Source of the DNA: Cytophagales bacterium Ga0077538
GTDB taxonomy: Bacteria; Bacteroidota; Bacteroidia; Cytophagales; Cyclobacteriaceae
Assembly (NCBI GenBank): GCA_001464155.1
Contig: LNEN01000153.1
Span: forward strand, 1-55,690
Direction: 5' to 3'
DNA length: 55,690 nt
Each line of letters begins with the position of its first letter. The first letter of the stretch is position 1. A program made the translations under genes and the position numbers. Of this stretch, positions 1 to 8,073 are shown piece after piece. The notes beneath the pieces are model-generated. The model saw nothing but the letters and a program-made list of their open reading frames with translations, was not told the origin of the DNA and ran no database searches.

Positions 1-2
1 AC

Positions 3-689
3 TTACAACTATTTCTCGACAAAAAGTTAGTGCCTGATGATCGTATAGATCTGTTGCCAGGCTCGGGCATTGACTTGAAGGCATTCAAACCTCAGCCATT
101 TAAACGCCACCGAACCTTCACCTTTCTCATGATTTCAAGGCTTATCCTCGACAAAGGAATTGTTGAGTATATAGAAGCCATTCGCATACTAAAGGCAAAA
201 GGTATTAAGGCTCGCTTTCAGTTGTTGGGTGCCAAAGACCCAGAACACAAGCGAGGCATTTCTCTCTCCACCCTTGATGAGTGGATAGAGGAAGGTGTAG
301 TTGAATACCTTGGCAAAACCGATGATGTTAAATCATACATTCATAAAGCAGATTGTGTTGTACTTCCCTCCTACCGCGAAGGTTCACCACGATCTCTTAT
401 GGAAGCAGCATGTTTGAGCAAACCCATTATTGCTACCGATGTGCCAGGTTGTAATCAAGTGGTGACACACCGATTGAATGGTTTACTCTGCAAAGTAAAA
501 GATGCAGAAGATTTGGCGGTAACCATGTTTGCCATGATGGAAATGTCAAATGCTGCCCTTCAACACATGGGCGAATGTGGTCGTCACAAAATGGAAGAGG
601 AGTTCAGTGATACACGAGTGGTAGAACCCTATCTTCAGGCCATGAATCAAATTGTTGCTTCTCAGGTAACGATGAAATTTTCTTACTAA
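3..689 (+). CDS. Glycosyltransferase family 4 (GT-B), 3' part only
   Basis: The frame is open from the left edge of the window, so the N-terminal acceptor-binding half lies outside; the first possible internal start (a GTG at 30) is not the real start. What remains is the C-terminal nucleotide-sugar-binding Rossmann domain of a GT4 transferase: the strand-helix beginning LLPGSGID, the ISRLILDKG stretch, and the donor-binding segment LPSYREGSPRSLMEAA followed by KPIIATDVPGC, which carries the family's E-x7-E type motif. Such enzymes transfer sugars from NDP-sugars during polysaccharide or glycolipid assembly on the inner face of the cytoplasmic membrane. Being the last gene on this strand before a convergent MATE gene, it may end a polysaccharide cluster lying to the left. 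The sugar cannot be told from sequence. Confidence 0.9.
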   Translation, partial: LQLFLDKKLVPDDRIDLLPGSGIDLKAFKPQPFKRHRTFTFLMISRLILDKGIVEYIEAIRILKAKGIKARFQLLGAKDPEHKRGISLSTLDEWIEEGVVEYLGKTDDVKSYIHKADCVVLPSYREGSPRSLMEAACLSKPIIATDVPGCNQVVTHRLNGLLCKVKDAEDLAVTMFAMMEMSNAALQHMGECGRHKMEEEFSDTRVVEPYLQAMNQIVASQVTMKFSY

Positions 690-694
690 TCATC

Positions 695-2032
695 CTAAAT
701 CATTTTACCTTTCCACTTGCCGGACTTCATATAGAGGTAGGCCATTGAGAACATACTGATCCAATATACCCACTCACTTCCCCATCCCCAGGTAATCGGC
801 ATATTCCAGTACTCTAATACCAAGTACACATACACACAATAAATGATGATGGTGATTAATTCAATCATCAAATTAACTTTTGAATTACCCGTACCCGTAA
901 CTGCATTCAACCAAATGGTACCGAACGACATCATCACCAAAGCGAGCGACACGATGCGTACTACTGGAATGGCCTCTTGTATGAAAGCCTGATCTTGTCC
1001 GTAAAAGGATAAGAAGAAGGTGGGGAATAGATTGATGAATACAAATAAGAGTAGAGAGATGCTCACACTTAAGCGCACCACTTTGCGAATGAGAGGCAAC
1101 ACTTCCTCTGTTCTTCCCTGACCGATTATATTGCTCACCATCGAATTGGTGGTGGCTGCAAAGGCCCAACAAAAAATACCGAAGAGACCAAAGATGTTGC
1201 GCATGGCATTGGAGATGGCCAGGGCACGCGGTCCGTGATGTTCGATAAGAATGTAAAAGAACTCCCAACTGATAATGCTGATGGCAAATTGCAGGATTAA
1301 GGGAGTAGATTGAATAAGAATGAGTTTTGTAACAGAGAAGTCCACTTTTGTTTGTTCAAAAAAAGCAAACGTCTTGTGAAGTCCCTTAAAGTGAATCACG
1401 AAATAGATAACACCCAAACCAGTGGCTTCCGCGATGATGGAGGCATAGGCGGCTCCGTTAAAACCCATCGCTGGCAAGCCCAAATTTCCATAGATCAAAC
1501 CATAATCTAATACAATGTTCACCACTGCCTCCGACAAAGTACCCCACACTAATAATTTAGTTTGATTCGTACCTACCAACAAAGCATTGCGCATTACATA
1601 GAGATAAAGAAAGGGCAAACCCCAGATACGGATTAATAAAAAATCAATGACTTCCGTAGCAATAGCTGCATCGTGAATGGTAGCACGAAGAATAGTGGGT
1701 GCTACACTGTACGTAATGGCAATACCCAAAAAGGCGATGACCAAAGCAACCCACACCCCGTGGTAAAAGAGTCTGCCTATTTCTTTCGGTAAATTTTGTC
1801 CGGCTCTGCGCGCCATTAAGGCCTGCAAACCATTATTGAGTCCATTACCGATTACTGCAAAGATGAGGTAGTAAACTCCTGTAATACCAGCACTGGCCAG
1901 CTCACGTTCACCCAAGCCGCCCAAAAAGATGTTGTTGGTGATGAAGTTGATTTGCGGCACCAGCATGGCCAAGGAAATGGGCAAGGCCATTCGTAAGATT
2001 TGCCGATAGCTGGTGTCGAGACGGAGTTCCAT
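695..2032 (-). CDS. MATE family multidrug/Na+ efflux transporter
   Basis: A 445-residue, strongly hydrophobic protein with about 12 membrane segments in two similar halves, as in MATE (multidrug and toxic compound extrusion) transporters. The N-terminal part has the usual LALPISLAMLVPQINFITNN-like opening with the NNIFLGGLGE loop, and an ARRAGQN loop follows. The second half has the repeat motif around NAMRNIFGLFGIFCWAFAATT and SNIIGQGR. Members exchange Na+ or H+ for cationic drugs or metabolites. Length is normal for the family. It converges with the upstream glycosyltransferase (5 bp apart) and is preceded on its own strand, 52 bp away, by a small DUF3817 gene that may be co-transcribed. 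Substrate unknown. Confidence 0.93.
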   Translation of the reverse strand: MELRLDTSYRQILRMALPISLAMLVPQINFITNNIFLGGLGERELASAGITGVYYLIFAVIGNGLNNGLQALMARRAGQNLPKEIGRLFYHGVWVALVIAFLGIAITYSVAPTILRATIHDAAIATEVIDFLLIRIWGLPFLYLYVMRNALLVGTNQTKLLVWGTLSEAVVNIVLDYGLIYGNLGLPAMGFNGAAYASIIAEATGLGVIYFVIHFKGLHKTFAFFEQTKVDFSVTKLILIQSTPLILQFAISIISWEFFYILIEHHGPRALAISNAMRNIFGLFGIFCWAFAATTNSMVSNIIGQGRTEEVLPLIRKVVRLSVSISLLLFVFINLFPTFFLSFYGQDQAFIQEAIPVVRIVSLALVMMSFGTIWLNAVTGTGNSKVNLMIELITIIIYCVYVYLVLEYWNMPITWGWGSEWVYWISMFSMAYLYMKSGKWKGKMI

Positions 2033-2084
2033 TCAGTAAAGATGGAAGAAATGTTACAATTTTTAGGTGCAGAAGGCGTAAACC

Positions 2085-2378
2085 TTATTCCGCGGCTTTG
2101 CGCAACCAATAGTAATCGACTGCAAAGGTGCCGAAGGGAATCAGGCTGGACAGAAAAATCAAGGCGCCACGAAAAAGGGACCAGCGATAACGGATCATTA
2201 CATCTGCTAAACTCATGACGAACAGTACAAATAAAATACCATGTGCCGAGCCCACCACCCGCACAGCCAATGGAAGTCCAGCCCAATATTTTAAAGGCAT
2301 TGCAATGAAGAGTAACACAAGAAAGGAAACGCCTTCAATAAAAGCAATGAGACGAAATAGTTTGAGGGGATTGTACAT
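2085..2378 (-). CDS. DUF3817 small integral membrane protein
   Basis: A 97-residue protein with three predicted membrane helices and the DUF3817 signature: an N-terminal LFRLIAFIEGVSFLVLL helix, a PLAVRVVGSAHGILFV helix, and a final helix ending in PFGTFAVDYYWLR. I chose the ATG at 2378 (MYNPLKLFR) over an upstream TTG seven codons earlier because homologues begin just before LFRLIAF. Function is unknown; members are widespread in Bacteroidota and Actinobacteria and often sit beside transporters. It lies 52 bp upstream of the MATE gene on the same strand. Confidence 0.85.
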   Translation of the reverse strand: MYNPLKLFRLIAFIEGVSFLVLLFIAMPLKYWAGLPLAVRVVGSAHGILFVLFVMSLADVMIRYRWSLFRGALIFLSSLIPFGTFAVDYYWLRKAAE

Positions 2379-2454
2379 ACCACTAAATTCAAATAACAAA
2401 TCTCAAAAACACATCAGAGATTCTTCTGCAAAAGAATGCAATCTTTTGCTTCCC

Positions 2455-2796
2455 CTAAACGGTCAGGCGTTTTATTTTAGTAGGGTTGCTTAGTTTGTAG
2501 TCGCGTTTCTCTTTATGAATAGCAAGACTCTTATTCACATAGCCTTTGGAATATGATTTCACACGCGCTTCGAACTCCAAAACATCTCCCTCTTTCAAAC
2601 CAAATAGTTGAAAGCCTTTGGTAAAGGTAAACCATAGGTGGTCTGTTACCAGCTCTCCTGTTTGGGCATCACGTACTTTCATTAGCAATATAGTTTCGAC
2701 TGAATAGCCCGTATACCCGGCCTTCTTACCCAAGCGGCTGAATACTGCTGTGAATTTTTTACGTTCCCCCTCTCGGGTCGCTAGTTGCTTACGCAT
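2455..2796 (-). CDS. Conserved hypothetical, OB-fold-like small protein
   Basis: A 113-residue basic, soluble protein starting with ATG (MRKQLATREGERKKF). I do not recognise a named family. The pattern is mostly beta: FTAVFSRLGKK, ETILLMKVRDAQTGELVTDHLWF, then GLKEGDVLEFEARVKSYSKGYVN, which resembles the strand-loop-strand of OB-fold nucleic-acid-binding proteins (a length-controlled hydrophobic strand ending in EARVKxYxKGY). The tail is Lys-rich. Codon use and lack of overlap with other genes support a real gene. A nucleic-acid-binding role is a guess from charge and fold pattern only. Confidence 0.7.
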   Translation of the reverse strand: MRKQLATREGERKKFTAVFSRLGKKAGYTGYSVETILLMKVRDAQTGELVTDHLWFTFTKGFQLFGLKEGDVLEFEARVKSYSKGYVNKSLAIHKEKRDYKLSNPTKIKRLTV

Positions 2797-2915
2797 GCCT
2801 GTAGTCTACAAGGCAGCAAGATATTCAATTTATAAATGGGTGAGGAAGGATCTGAGAAAGTGCATACGAAAAGAAGCCACACAGGCTTTTGCCTGGTGAC
2901 TTCCTTAATCAACCT

Positions 2916-3479
2916 TTAACGTGTTAAATGATAGCGTCTGAAGGATCCGTACGATCCGCCAGAGCCACCCGCAATTTGTTCTCTTCTCCAGCTTTCGATT
3001 CGTACCTTCTTGCTTTCGAAGGTTAGGATGTCGAAATACATATCGTAGGCATCCACTACAAAGTCATCGGCATTGGGCTCGCTGTAAAAGATGGTGATGT
3101 GATTGTCTGACCCTGAATTGAAGTTGTATGGAACCCACGCCAGGGTATCAACATGAGGCTGACCATCCAACGTATACTTATGAATGGCATAGCCGGCATT
3201 GTATCCCGGATTGTCTTTGTTCTCCGGACTTTGAAACTCAAGTGTGCCGTGGTTTAGAAAAATTTCTTCGCTGGTAATGGTGCTTACTCCTCCACTGAGA
3301 ACATCTGTTCTGCCGATCAGGGAATCCACTTTCCATACCCCGCCTTTTGTTAATAATTCAACACGCTTCTCAGATTCTGATTTCGGATCGAGTTCATCCA
3401 GCAAATCACATGAAAAAAAAGTGACGAGTACTGCCAGCACGAGTACTCCATTTTTTAGTTTATACACTACGTTGCACAT
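2916..3479 (-). CDS. Predicted outer-membrane lipoprotein, unknown function
   Basis: A 187-residue protein with an N-terminal signal of the lipoprotein type: a Lys residue, a hydrophobic run (LVLAVLVTF) and a lipobox FFSC with Cys 24 as the expected lipidated residue, followed by DLLDELDPKSES, a spacer typical of Bacteroidota surface or outer-membrane lipoproteins. The rest (GGVWKVDSLIG, HGTLEFQSPENKDNPGY, RIESWRRE) looks like a small beta-barrel or lipocalin-like domain seen in many Cytophagales lipoproteins, but I cannot assign a family. A Gly/Ser-rich loop (AGGSGGSYGSF) precedes the C-terminus. Confidence 0.8.
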   Translation of the reverse strand: MCNVVYKLKNGVLVLAVLVTFFSCDLLDELDPKSESEKRVELLTKGGVWKVDSLIGRTDVLSGGVSTITSEEIFLNHGTLEFQSPENKDNPGYNAGYAIHKYTLDGQPHVDTLAWVPYNFNSGSDNHITIFYSEPNADDFVVDAYDMYFDILTFESKKVRIESWRREQIAGGSGGSYGSFRRYHLTR

Positions 3480-3747
3480 AAATAAGATTTTTTTTTACGC
3501 AAGTTGTACAGTGTCTTTTATTTCCATAATACCCTATTGTGGGTATTTTCATTACCCGCGCACACGGATAGCCTTCGGACATCTTGCATTCACAACTCCA
3601 GTAAACAAGATGGCAAAAATCATAAGCAGATTTTCCATGACAAACATTTACGGTACCGTTGCTTCCGTCAACGTCTACACAATTTACCAGATAGAAACAT
3701 GAGGCACATAGATTCACCTTCTCACTTCTTACCAACTCACTACTCAC
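3460..3747 (-). CDS. Doubtful small Cys-rich ORF
   Basis: A 95-codon open frame starting at GTG whose last 20 bases overlap the start of the lipoprotein gene. It has twelve cysteines, with a C-x2-C-x6-C block near the N-terminus (LCASCFYLVNC) reminiscent of tiny cysteine-cluster proteins of Cytophagales. The second half (CTTCVKKNLIY) does not look like anything known. The region is a roughly 500-bp gap without another candidate. It could be real, the relic of such a gene, or chance. Confidence 0.25.
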   Translation of the reverse strand: MSSELVRSEKVNLCASCFYLVNCVDVDGSNGTVNVCHGKSAYDFCHLVYWSCECKMSEGYPCARVMKIPTIGYYGNKRHCTTCVKKNLIYVQRSV

Positions 3748-3837
3748 TTCTCAAATTCGAAACACTACCGTTCGTTAGGAATAAAATAAAATGATAAACA
3801 TCAGTGCTGGTAAGTATCCTTCGCATCAGAAAGGCTT

Positions 3838-3845
3838 TATCTTTG
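3838..3845 (+). promoter_or_regulatory. Candidate -7 box upstream of the FabH-like gene
   Basis: The octamer TATCTTTG matches the Bacteroidota -7 consensus TAnnTTTG. It would start a leader of about 130 nt before the ATG at 3981. No convincing -33 TTTG is visible. The remainder of 3748-3980 shows nothing else. Confidence 0.4.
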
Positions 3846-3980
3846 AACCAAGCTTTTCATGTCTGTGTTAACTATGTCTGCATTGCTATTTAATTCTGTG
3901 CACCACACCGTTACGATAGTCTTTACATGCCTCATTTTCTTTGACCGCTTTAGCATTTTATAAAATCTTATTCTCGTCTC

Positions 3981-5051
3981 ATGTTTACATCACACATCAT
4001 TGGTACTGGCAGTTACATTCCGGAAGTAGTTATTTCCAATAATGATTTTCTTCACCACACTTTTTACGAACGTGAAGGTGTGCCCTCGACCAAAAGCAAT
4101 GAGAGCATTATTGAAAAGTTTTCAGAGATCACCGGCATCAAAGAAAGACGTTATGCACGCCCCGATCAAAATGCTTCTGACCTTGGTACCTTCGCAGCAG
4201 AAGCAGCCATTGCCAATGCCAACATCGATAAAGAAACACTTGACTATATAATAGTAGCACACAACTTTGGTGAAGTAAGTATCAACAGCAATCGTTCTAA
4301 TTTTCTTCCTTCTCTGGGTTCGCGCATCAAAGCGAAACTCAAAATTGAAAATCCAGATTGTGTTGCCTACGATGTTCCCTTCGGCTGCCCAGGTTGGGTA
4401 GAGGCACTCATACAAGCGAACTACTACATTCGTTCAGGCGATGCCAAACGCTGCCTGGTCATTGGTGCGGAAACCTTGTCGCGCATTCTTGATCCTTTCG
4501 ACAGAGACTCTATGATTTATAGTGATGGAGCCGGAGCGGTAGTAGTAGAAGCAATCGAAGATTCCAGCAAAGGGATACTCGCTCACAAAACGCAAACCCA
4601 TGCCATCCAACATGCCATGTTGCTTAACCTGGGCACTTCCTTCGTGAACGATGCAAGTACGCAGCAACATCTTTATGTTAAAATGAATGGACGCAGGGTA
4701 TATGAGTTTGCGTTGAGTCACGTGCCGCAGGCGATCAAAGCGGCTTTAGATAAAGCGGGCGTTTCGATAACTGACGTTAAAAAAGTGCTGATCCACCAGG
4801 CCAACGAGAAAATGGACGAAGCCATTTTGCAACGCTTGTATAAGTTGTACAACATCGATGAAGTACCGGATGGTATTATGCCGATGACGATCGGTTGGTT
4901 GGGTAACAGCTCTGTCGCCACGATACCGACTATGCTGGATTTGATTCTCCACCACAAACTAAAAGACCACAGCATCCATAAAGGAGATACCGTGGTCTTT
5001 GCTTCCGTAGGTGCCGGAATGAATATTAACGCAATTGTCTATCGATTTTAA
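3981..5051 (+). CDS. 3-oxoacyl-ACP synthase III-like ketosynthase (FabH family)
   Basis: A 356-residue thiolase-fold enzyme with the complete FabH catalytic triad visible: Cys136 in PFGCPGW, His272 in VLIHQANEKM and Asn309 in GWLGNSS. FabH-type enzymes condense acyl-CoA with malonyl-ACP in the cytoplasm to start fatty-acid synthesis. The N-terminal GTGSYIPEVVISN and the C-terminal SVGAGMNINAIVYRF fit. With 356 residues it is longer than housekeeping FabH (about 320-330), and the 20-36 insert (NNDFLHHTFYEREG) is typical of a Bacteroidota paralogue group, so its priming substrate may differ from acetyl-CoA. It stands alone; the next gene is convergent 5 bp downstream. Confidence 0.9.
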   Translation: MFTSHIIGTGSYIPEVVISNNDFLHHTFYEREGVPSTKSNESIIEKFSEITGIKERRYARPDQNASDLGTFAAEAAIANANIDKETLDYIIVAHNFGEVSINSNRSNFLPSLGSRIKAKLKIENPDCVAYDVPFGCPGWVEALIQANYYIRSGDAKRCLVIGAETLSRILDPFDRDSMIYSDGAGAVVVEAIEDSSKGILAHKTQTHAIQHAMLLNLGTSFVNDASTQQHLYVKMNGRRVYEFALSHVPQAIKAALDKAGVSITDVKKVLIHQANEKMDEAILQRLYKLYNIDEVPDGIMPMTIGWLGNSSVATIPTMLDLILHHKLKDHSIHKGDTVVFASVGAGMNINAIVYRF

Positions 5052-5056
5052 GGAAC

Positions 5057-5314
5057 TTATTCGGCTGTTTCGCTCACCAGATTTTCTACAGGTGCTGCTA
5101 CTACTACTTCTTCCTTGCGAACATGCAATTTGAAATGCTTGTCCATCACAAACTCGTACGACTCTTTATTTAATAGCTCAGATGCTTTCGGAGACGCCTG
5201 CAAAATGCCCAATAAGCCAATGGCTACTTCAGACGTTTTGATCTTATTTTTTGCCTTGCCTTGATAGGCTTGTAAGGTGAAAGTATACCCGCCCTTTTCT
5301 TTGGGGTTCCGCAT
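5057..5314 (-). CDS. Small hypothetical protein
   Basis: An 85-codon ORF starting MRNPKEKGGYTFTLQAYQG, ending 5 bp from the convergent FabH-like gene. It reads like real protein (amphipathic helix SEVAIGLLGILQASPKASELL, then strand DKHFKLHVRKEEVVV and an acidic tail), but I do not recognise it. It has no signal peptide or membrane segment. Confidence 0.55.
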   Translation of the reverse strand: MRNPKEKGGYTFTLQAYQGKAKNKIKTSEVAIGLLGILQASPKASELLNKESYEFVMDKHFKLHVRKEEVVVAAPVENLVSETAE

Positions 5315-5745
5315 CTACCATCATTTTTAAGATAACAGGACGGTACTTGTTCCACAAGTGTGTGTATGTATTGGTGATAATGCTGTTGTAGTAGGATGCG
5401 CCTGCTGCCATGAATGTGAATTTTATTGTTTACGCTAATGTTACAGAATCAATCAGCATCCATCGGCATTTGCCAATACTGGTGAAAACTGAGGTGCAAG
5501 ATACAACTAATTAATGGGCTTAGGTGCTCGCCAAGGCCGATATTATGGCTATCATAAAGAGATTCAGTAATTTACGCGGTAAAGTGCCCTAAAAAGCTTA
5601 TCTTTGTTCTTTCCCATTCGTGCGTTTCCTGCATACTTCTACCAATCGGTATTATTTGCTGCATAACTGGTAAATACCAACACCCAACAACCTTGAGTAA
5701 AAGAAGCGTTTTCTCGCGCATTAACTAAAAACAGAAAGTTTACAC
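5315..5745. other. Intergenic region upstream of sigA
   Basis: These 430 bases hold no credible gene. The only signal seen is a TATCTTTG box at 5599-5606, matching the Bacteroidota -7 consensus TAnnTTTG and placed to give a leader of about 135 nt for sigA. A TTTA at 5571 is too far upstream to be a good -33 element. Confidence 0.5.
5599..5606 (+). promoter_or_regulatory. Candidate sigA promoter -7 box
   Basis: TATCTTTG fits TAnnTTTG, the -7 element read by the Bacteroidota primary sigma factor, suggesting autoregulated housekeeping transcription of sigA. The -33 element is not clear. Confidence 0.45.
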
Positions 5746-6609
5746 ATGAGGCAGTTAAAAATCAGCAAACAGATCACCAATCGCGAAAGTCAGTCATTAG
5801 ATAAATACTTACAGGAAATAGGCAAAGTTGATTTAATCACATCGGAGGTAGAAGTTGAGCTAGCCAAGCGTATTCGCGAAGGCGATCAGATAGCCCTTGA
5901 GAAATTAACAAAAGCCAACCTTCGCTTTGTAGTATCGGTGGCGAAACAATATCAAAATAACGGTCTCACGCTAGGCGATTTGATTAACGAAGGAAACCTG
6001 GGCTTGATTAAAGCTGCGAAGCGTTTCGATGAAACCCGCGGATTTAAGTTCATTTCATATGCTGTGTGGTGGATTCGTCAATCGATTATGCAAGCCCTAG
6101 CAGAGCAATCGCGCATTGTGCGTTTGCCATTGAACCGCGTAGGTTCACTCAATAAAATTTCCAAGACCTTTTCCGACCTGGAACAGCGCTTCCAGCGCGA
6201 ACCCTCTGCCGATGAATTGTCGGAAGTAATGGGCTTGAGTCTGGAAGAAATTTCCAGCACCATGCGTGTGGGCGGGCGTCACGTATCCATTAATGCACCT
6301 TTCGCACAAGGCGAGGATGGTAGCTTGTTGGATGTATTGGAAGATGATGGTGAACAAACACCAGATGCCGGTTTAATGAATACTTCATTGCAAGTAGAAG
6401 TAGCCCGTGCCCTTTCTACCCTTACCGAACGCGAATCAGAAGTTATTTCGTATTACTTCGGGTTAAATGGCAATCAGGCGCTAACGCTGGAAGAAATTGG
6501 GGAGAAATTTAAGCTGACACGCGAACGCGTTCGTCAGATTAAAGAGAAAGCAACCAATCGCTTACGAAACACTTCGCGCAGCAAAACGCTGAAATCTTAT
6601 TTAGGATAA
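5746..6609 (+). CDS. rpoD: RNA polymerase primary sigma factor (RpoD/SigA, short Bacteroidota type)
   Basis: A 287-residue sigma-70 protein of the length typical for the primary sigma factor of Bacteroidota, which lacks the long 1.1 and non-conserved regions. Seen in order: region 1.2 ([16 protein letters not shown]), region 2 with [26 protein letters not shown] and the -10-binding [13 protein letters not shown], region 3 ([13 protein letters not shown]) and region 4 with the helix-turn-helix [20 protein letters not shown]. The C-terminus SKTLKSYLG is the conserved Bacteroidota end. It directs RNA polymerase to TTTG/TAnnTTTG promoters. It is a single-gene unit with its own terminator. Confidence 0.97.
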   Translation: MRQLKISKQITNRESQSLDKYLQEIGKVDLITSEVEVELAKRIREGDQIALEKLTKANLRFVVSVAKQYQNNGLTLGDLINEGNLGLIKAAKRFDETRGFKFISYAVWWIRQSIMQALAEQSRIVRLPLNRVGSLNKISKTFSDLEQRFQREPSADELSEVMGLSLEEISSTMRVGGRHVSINAPFAQGEDGSLLDVLEDDGEQTPDAGLMNTSLQVEVARALSTLTERESEVISYYFGLNGNQALTLEEIGEKFKLTRERVRQIKEKATNRLRNTSRSKTLKSYLG

Positions 6610-6630
6610 GAGAATACTACTCTATACTAA

Positions 6631-6666
6631 GAGCCACTCTGTATTATGCGGGGTGGCTTTTTCTTT
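6631..6666 (+). terminator. Intrinsic terminator after sigA
   Basis: AGCCAC (6632-6637) pairs with GTGGCT (6653-6658), followed directly by a T-rich run. It lies 22 bp after the sigA stop. Confidence 0.8.
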
Positions 6667-6816
6667 TTCTTCCGATCAGAGTCACTTTCATCTCATCAAA
6701 GTCTTTCGAAGAGGTCTCTGGTATTTTTATTTTATCAAAAAGATCCCTTTTCAACTCAGAACAAGGCTATAAGACGAATAAGCAATAATTAAATAGGATA
6801 CCAAAAAAGGAATGGC

Positions 6817-6989
6817 TACCTTTATAACGTAGTTATTTTAGGGTCCGTCAAAAAGACCATCTTTTTAATTCATAATAGTTCATTACGTTTCTTTCCCGAC
6901 TCAGGGAATCAATTTTAATCGAATCATTACCATTACAAAGGCTAAACACGCTACGTGTTACATAATTTATTATTTTTTAAAAAATCAAA
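6817..6989 (+). promoter_or_regulatory. Promoter box and long leader of the cold-shock gene
   Basis: TACCTTTA at 6817-6824 is one base from TAnnTTTG. Transcription from it would give a leader of about 160 nt, A/T-rich and ending in a T-then-A run (TTTTTTAAAAAATC) just before the ATG. Long, structured leaders are common for cold-shock mRNAs, where they control translation on temperature downshift; that role is inferred. The 6667-6816 stretch shows nothing else. Confidence 0.4.
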
Positions 6990-7181
6990 ATGCAAGGAAC
7001 AGTAAAATTCTTTAATGAAGCCAAAGGTTTTGGATTCATTAAGCCGTCAGACTCAAGTGAAGACATCTTCGTACACACTTCAGGTCTAATTGACGAAATT
7101 CGTGAAAATGACCAGGTGGAGTATGATGCAGAAAGAGGCAGAAAGGGCATGAACGCGGTGAACGTGAAAGTGTTGAACTAA
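6990..7181 (+). CDS. Cold-shock protein, single CSD (CspA family)
   Basis: A 63-residue single cold-shock domain, the usual family length. Both RNA-binding motifs are intact: RNP1 as KGFGFIK (residues 12-18) and RNP2 as DIFVH (residues 25-29). Such proteins bind single-stranded RNA/DNA and melt mRNA structure in the cytoplasm. It has a long leader and a strong terminator, so it is probably monocistronic. A second cold-shock-domain gene on the other strand 0.9 kb away is broken. Confidence 0.95.
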   Translation: MQGTVKFFNEAKGFGFIKPSDSSEDIFVHTSGLIDEIRENDQVEYDAERGRKGMNAVNVKVLN

Positions 7182-7208
7182 TCAATAGATCTTTCAAACA
7201 ATGAAAAG

Positions 7209-7240
7209 GCCCTGACAGAAACGTCAGGGCTTTTTTATTT
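7209..7240 (+). terminator. Strong intrinsic terminator after csp
   Basis: Perfect 8-bp stem GCCCTGAC (7209-7216) / GTCAGGGC (7223-7230) with a 6-nt loop, followed by TTTTTTATTT. Confidence 0.9.
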
Positions 7241-7271
7241 ATTGGCAATAAGTGAGGAATAAGCAATTCTA

Positions 7272-7352
7272 GACATCATTGCGAGGGCGTGAGAAGAGAA
7301 TGAGGGAAGACAGCCCAAAGCAATCCCCTTCTTGAAAAGGAATATGAAGAGG
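7272..7352. repeat. REP-like intergenic hairpin repeat, copy 1
   Basis: The stretch carries a CATTGCGAG...AAGCAATCCCC...TTCTTGAA...GGATTTCCCC pattern. It aligns by eye with the core of the larger inverted-repeat element at 25449-25597 (TCATCGCGAG...GCGATCCCCC...CTTGAA...GGGGGATTT). Both contain facing AATCCCC/GGGGATT-type arms. This fits the widespread CGTCATTGCGAG-type palindromic repeats of bacterial intergenic DNA. Confidence 0.5.
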
Positions 7353-7480
7353 ATTTCCCCTGAACTATTTTTAGTGATTACAATCTGTCAGGCTTCAATC
7401 TTTCCTTTCGTACTTTTTTCCTTGACGAAAAAAGGACCAAAAAAGTCGAGACCCAACAATGCTTCCTAACGCACTTGCTA

Positions 7481-7712
7481 CTCACCCCCGCTGTTGGGTC
7501 GGGCCAGCGCGCTGATGTACAAACTGTATTTGGTGAAATGCTTATGGAGGAACGGTACCTTCTACTTTAATCTACTCACCCCTGATCATCTTCGATGATC
7601 TTTCCCCTTTCTACTTTGTAGAGAGGGGTGTCATGCGAATGCATGACGGGGTGAGTTGTCATTTATTCACCCCCGCTTTTTGTCGGGCCGCGCGCTGGAG
7701 TAAACTATTAAG
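7481..7712. repeat. Pair of imperfect direct repeats bracketing a cloverleaf palindrome
   Basis: A block CTCACCCCCGCTGTTGGG TCGGGCCAGCGCGCTG at 7481-7514 recurs as TTCACCCCCGCTTTTT GTCGGGCCGCGCGCTG at 7667-7698. Similarity continues to about 7528 and 7712 (TACAAACT versus TAAACT). The copies lie on each side of the 83-nt cloverleaf at 7574-7656. No gene is seen; the ORFs here are short and unlike proteins. Confidence 0.6.
7574..7656. repeat. Cloverleaf-forming palindromic element
   Basis: Four stems can form together with almost no unpaired bases. Closing stem: ACTCACCCC (7574-7582) / GGGGTGAGT (7648-7656), 9 bp perfect. Arm A: GATCATC (7584-7590) / GATGATC (7594-7600). Arm B: CCCCTTTCTAC (7604-7614) / GTAGAGAGGGG (7618-7628), 11 bp with one G-T. 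Arm C: GTCATGC (7630-7636) / GCATGAC (7641-7647). Loops are 3, 3 and 4 nt. It has no anticodon, T-arm or CCA and is not a tRNA. Either strand can form it. Confidence 0.8.
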
Positions 7713-7769
7713 GCTGGATCCAGTAATAGGCTTTTCTGTTAATCATATCAACATGCTCATGAAACGCCT

Positions 7770-7894
7770 TATTCTATCTTCGGTCTGGAAGGGAATGTGC
7801 GCGTGCCTTCGCTGAGGCTTTAGCGCAAGCAGGGATAGAATACAGCGTTGAGTGAGTATGCCTGCCTATGCCGAAGCGGCTACGCGCAGGCAGG
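7770..7894. repeat. REP-like inverted repeats
   Basis: TATTCTATC (7770-7778) faces GATAGAATA (7834-7842), enclosing a GC-rich segment (GCGCGTGCC...TTAGCGCAAGC). Next to it CCTGCCT (7861-7867) faces AGGCAGG (7888-7894) around CCGAAGCGG, and GGGGCC/GGCCC follow at once. These match the look of Bacteroidota intergenic palindromes. No coding potential is seen from 7720 to 8010. Confidence 0.55.
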
Positions 7895-8016
7895 TGGGGC
7901 CTAGCGGCCCTGGAGCAAAACACTCATTTCTAGTTTTCTCAAATGATTTCTGAGAGTTGCGAATATTGGAGTTTTTTCCTTTTGATTGTTTCTCTCAATC
8001 ACACCAAAGGAGATAA

Positions 8017-8051
8017 AAAAAGACTTGCCTGTTGTTCAGGCAAGTCTTTTT
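8017..8051. terminator. Bidirectional intrinsic terminator
   Basis: A perfect 15-bp stem (8017-8031 with 8037-8051; core AGACTTGCCTG) and a 5-nt loop, with T runs on both strands. It serves the minus-strand cold-shock gene whose stop is at 8074. Confidence 0.88.
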
Positions 8052-8073
8052 GAATATTTGCTACAAATAAAGC

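Noticed and set aside
3244-3794. Plus-strand ORFs across the lipoprotein gene and upstream gap
   Set aside because: They overlap a clear lipoprotein gene on the other strand and read like random translation.
7574-7656. Cloverleaf considered as a tRNA or tmRNA-like gene
   Set aside because: No T-loop GTTCRA, no D-loop, loops of 3-4 nt only and no acceptor/CCA; shape alone is similar.
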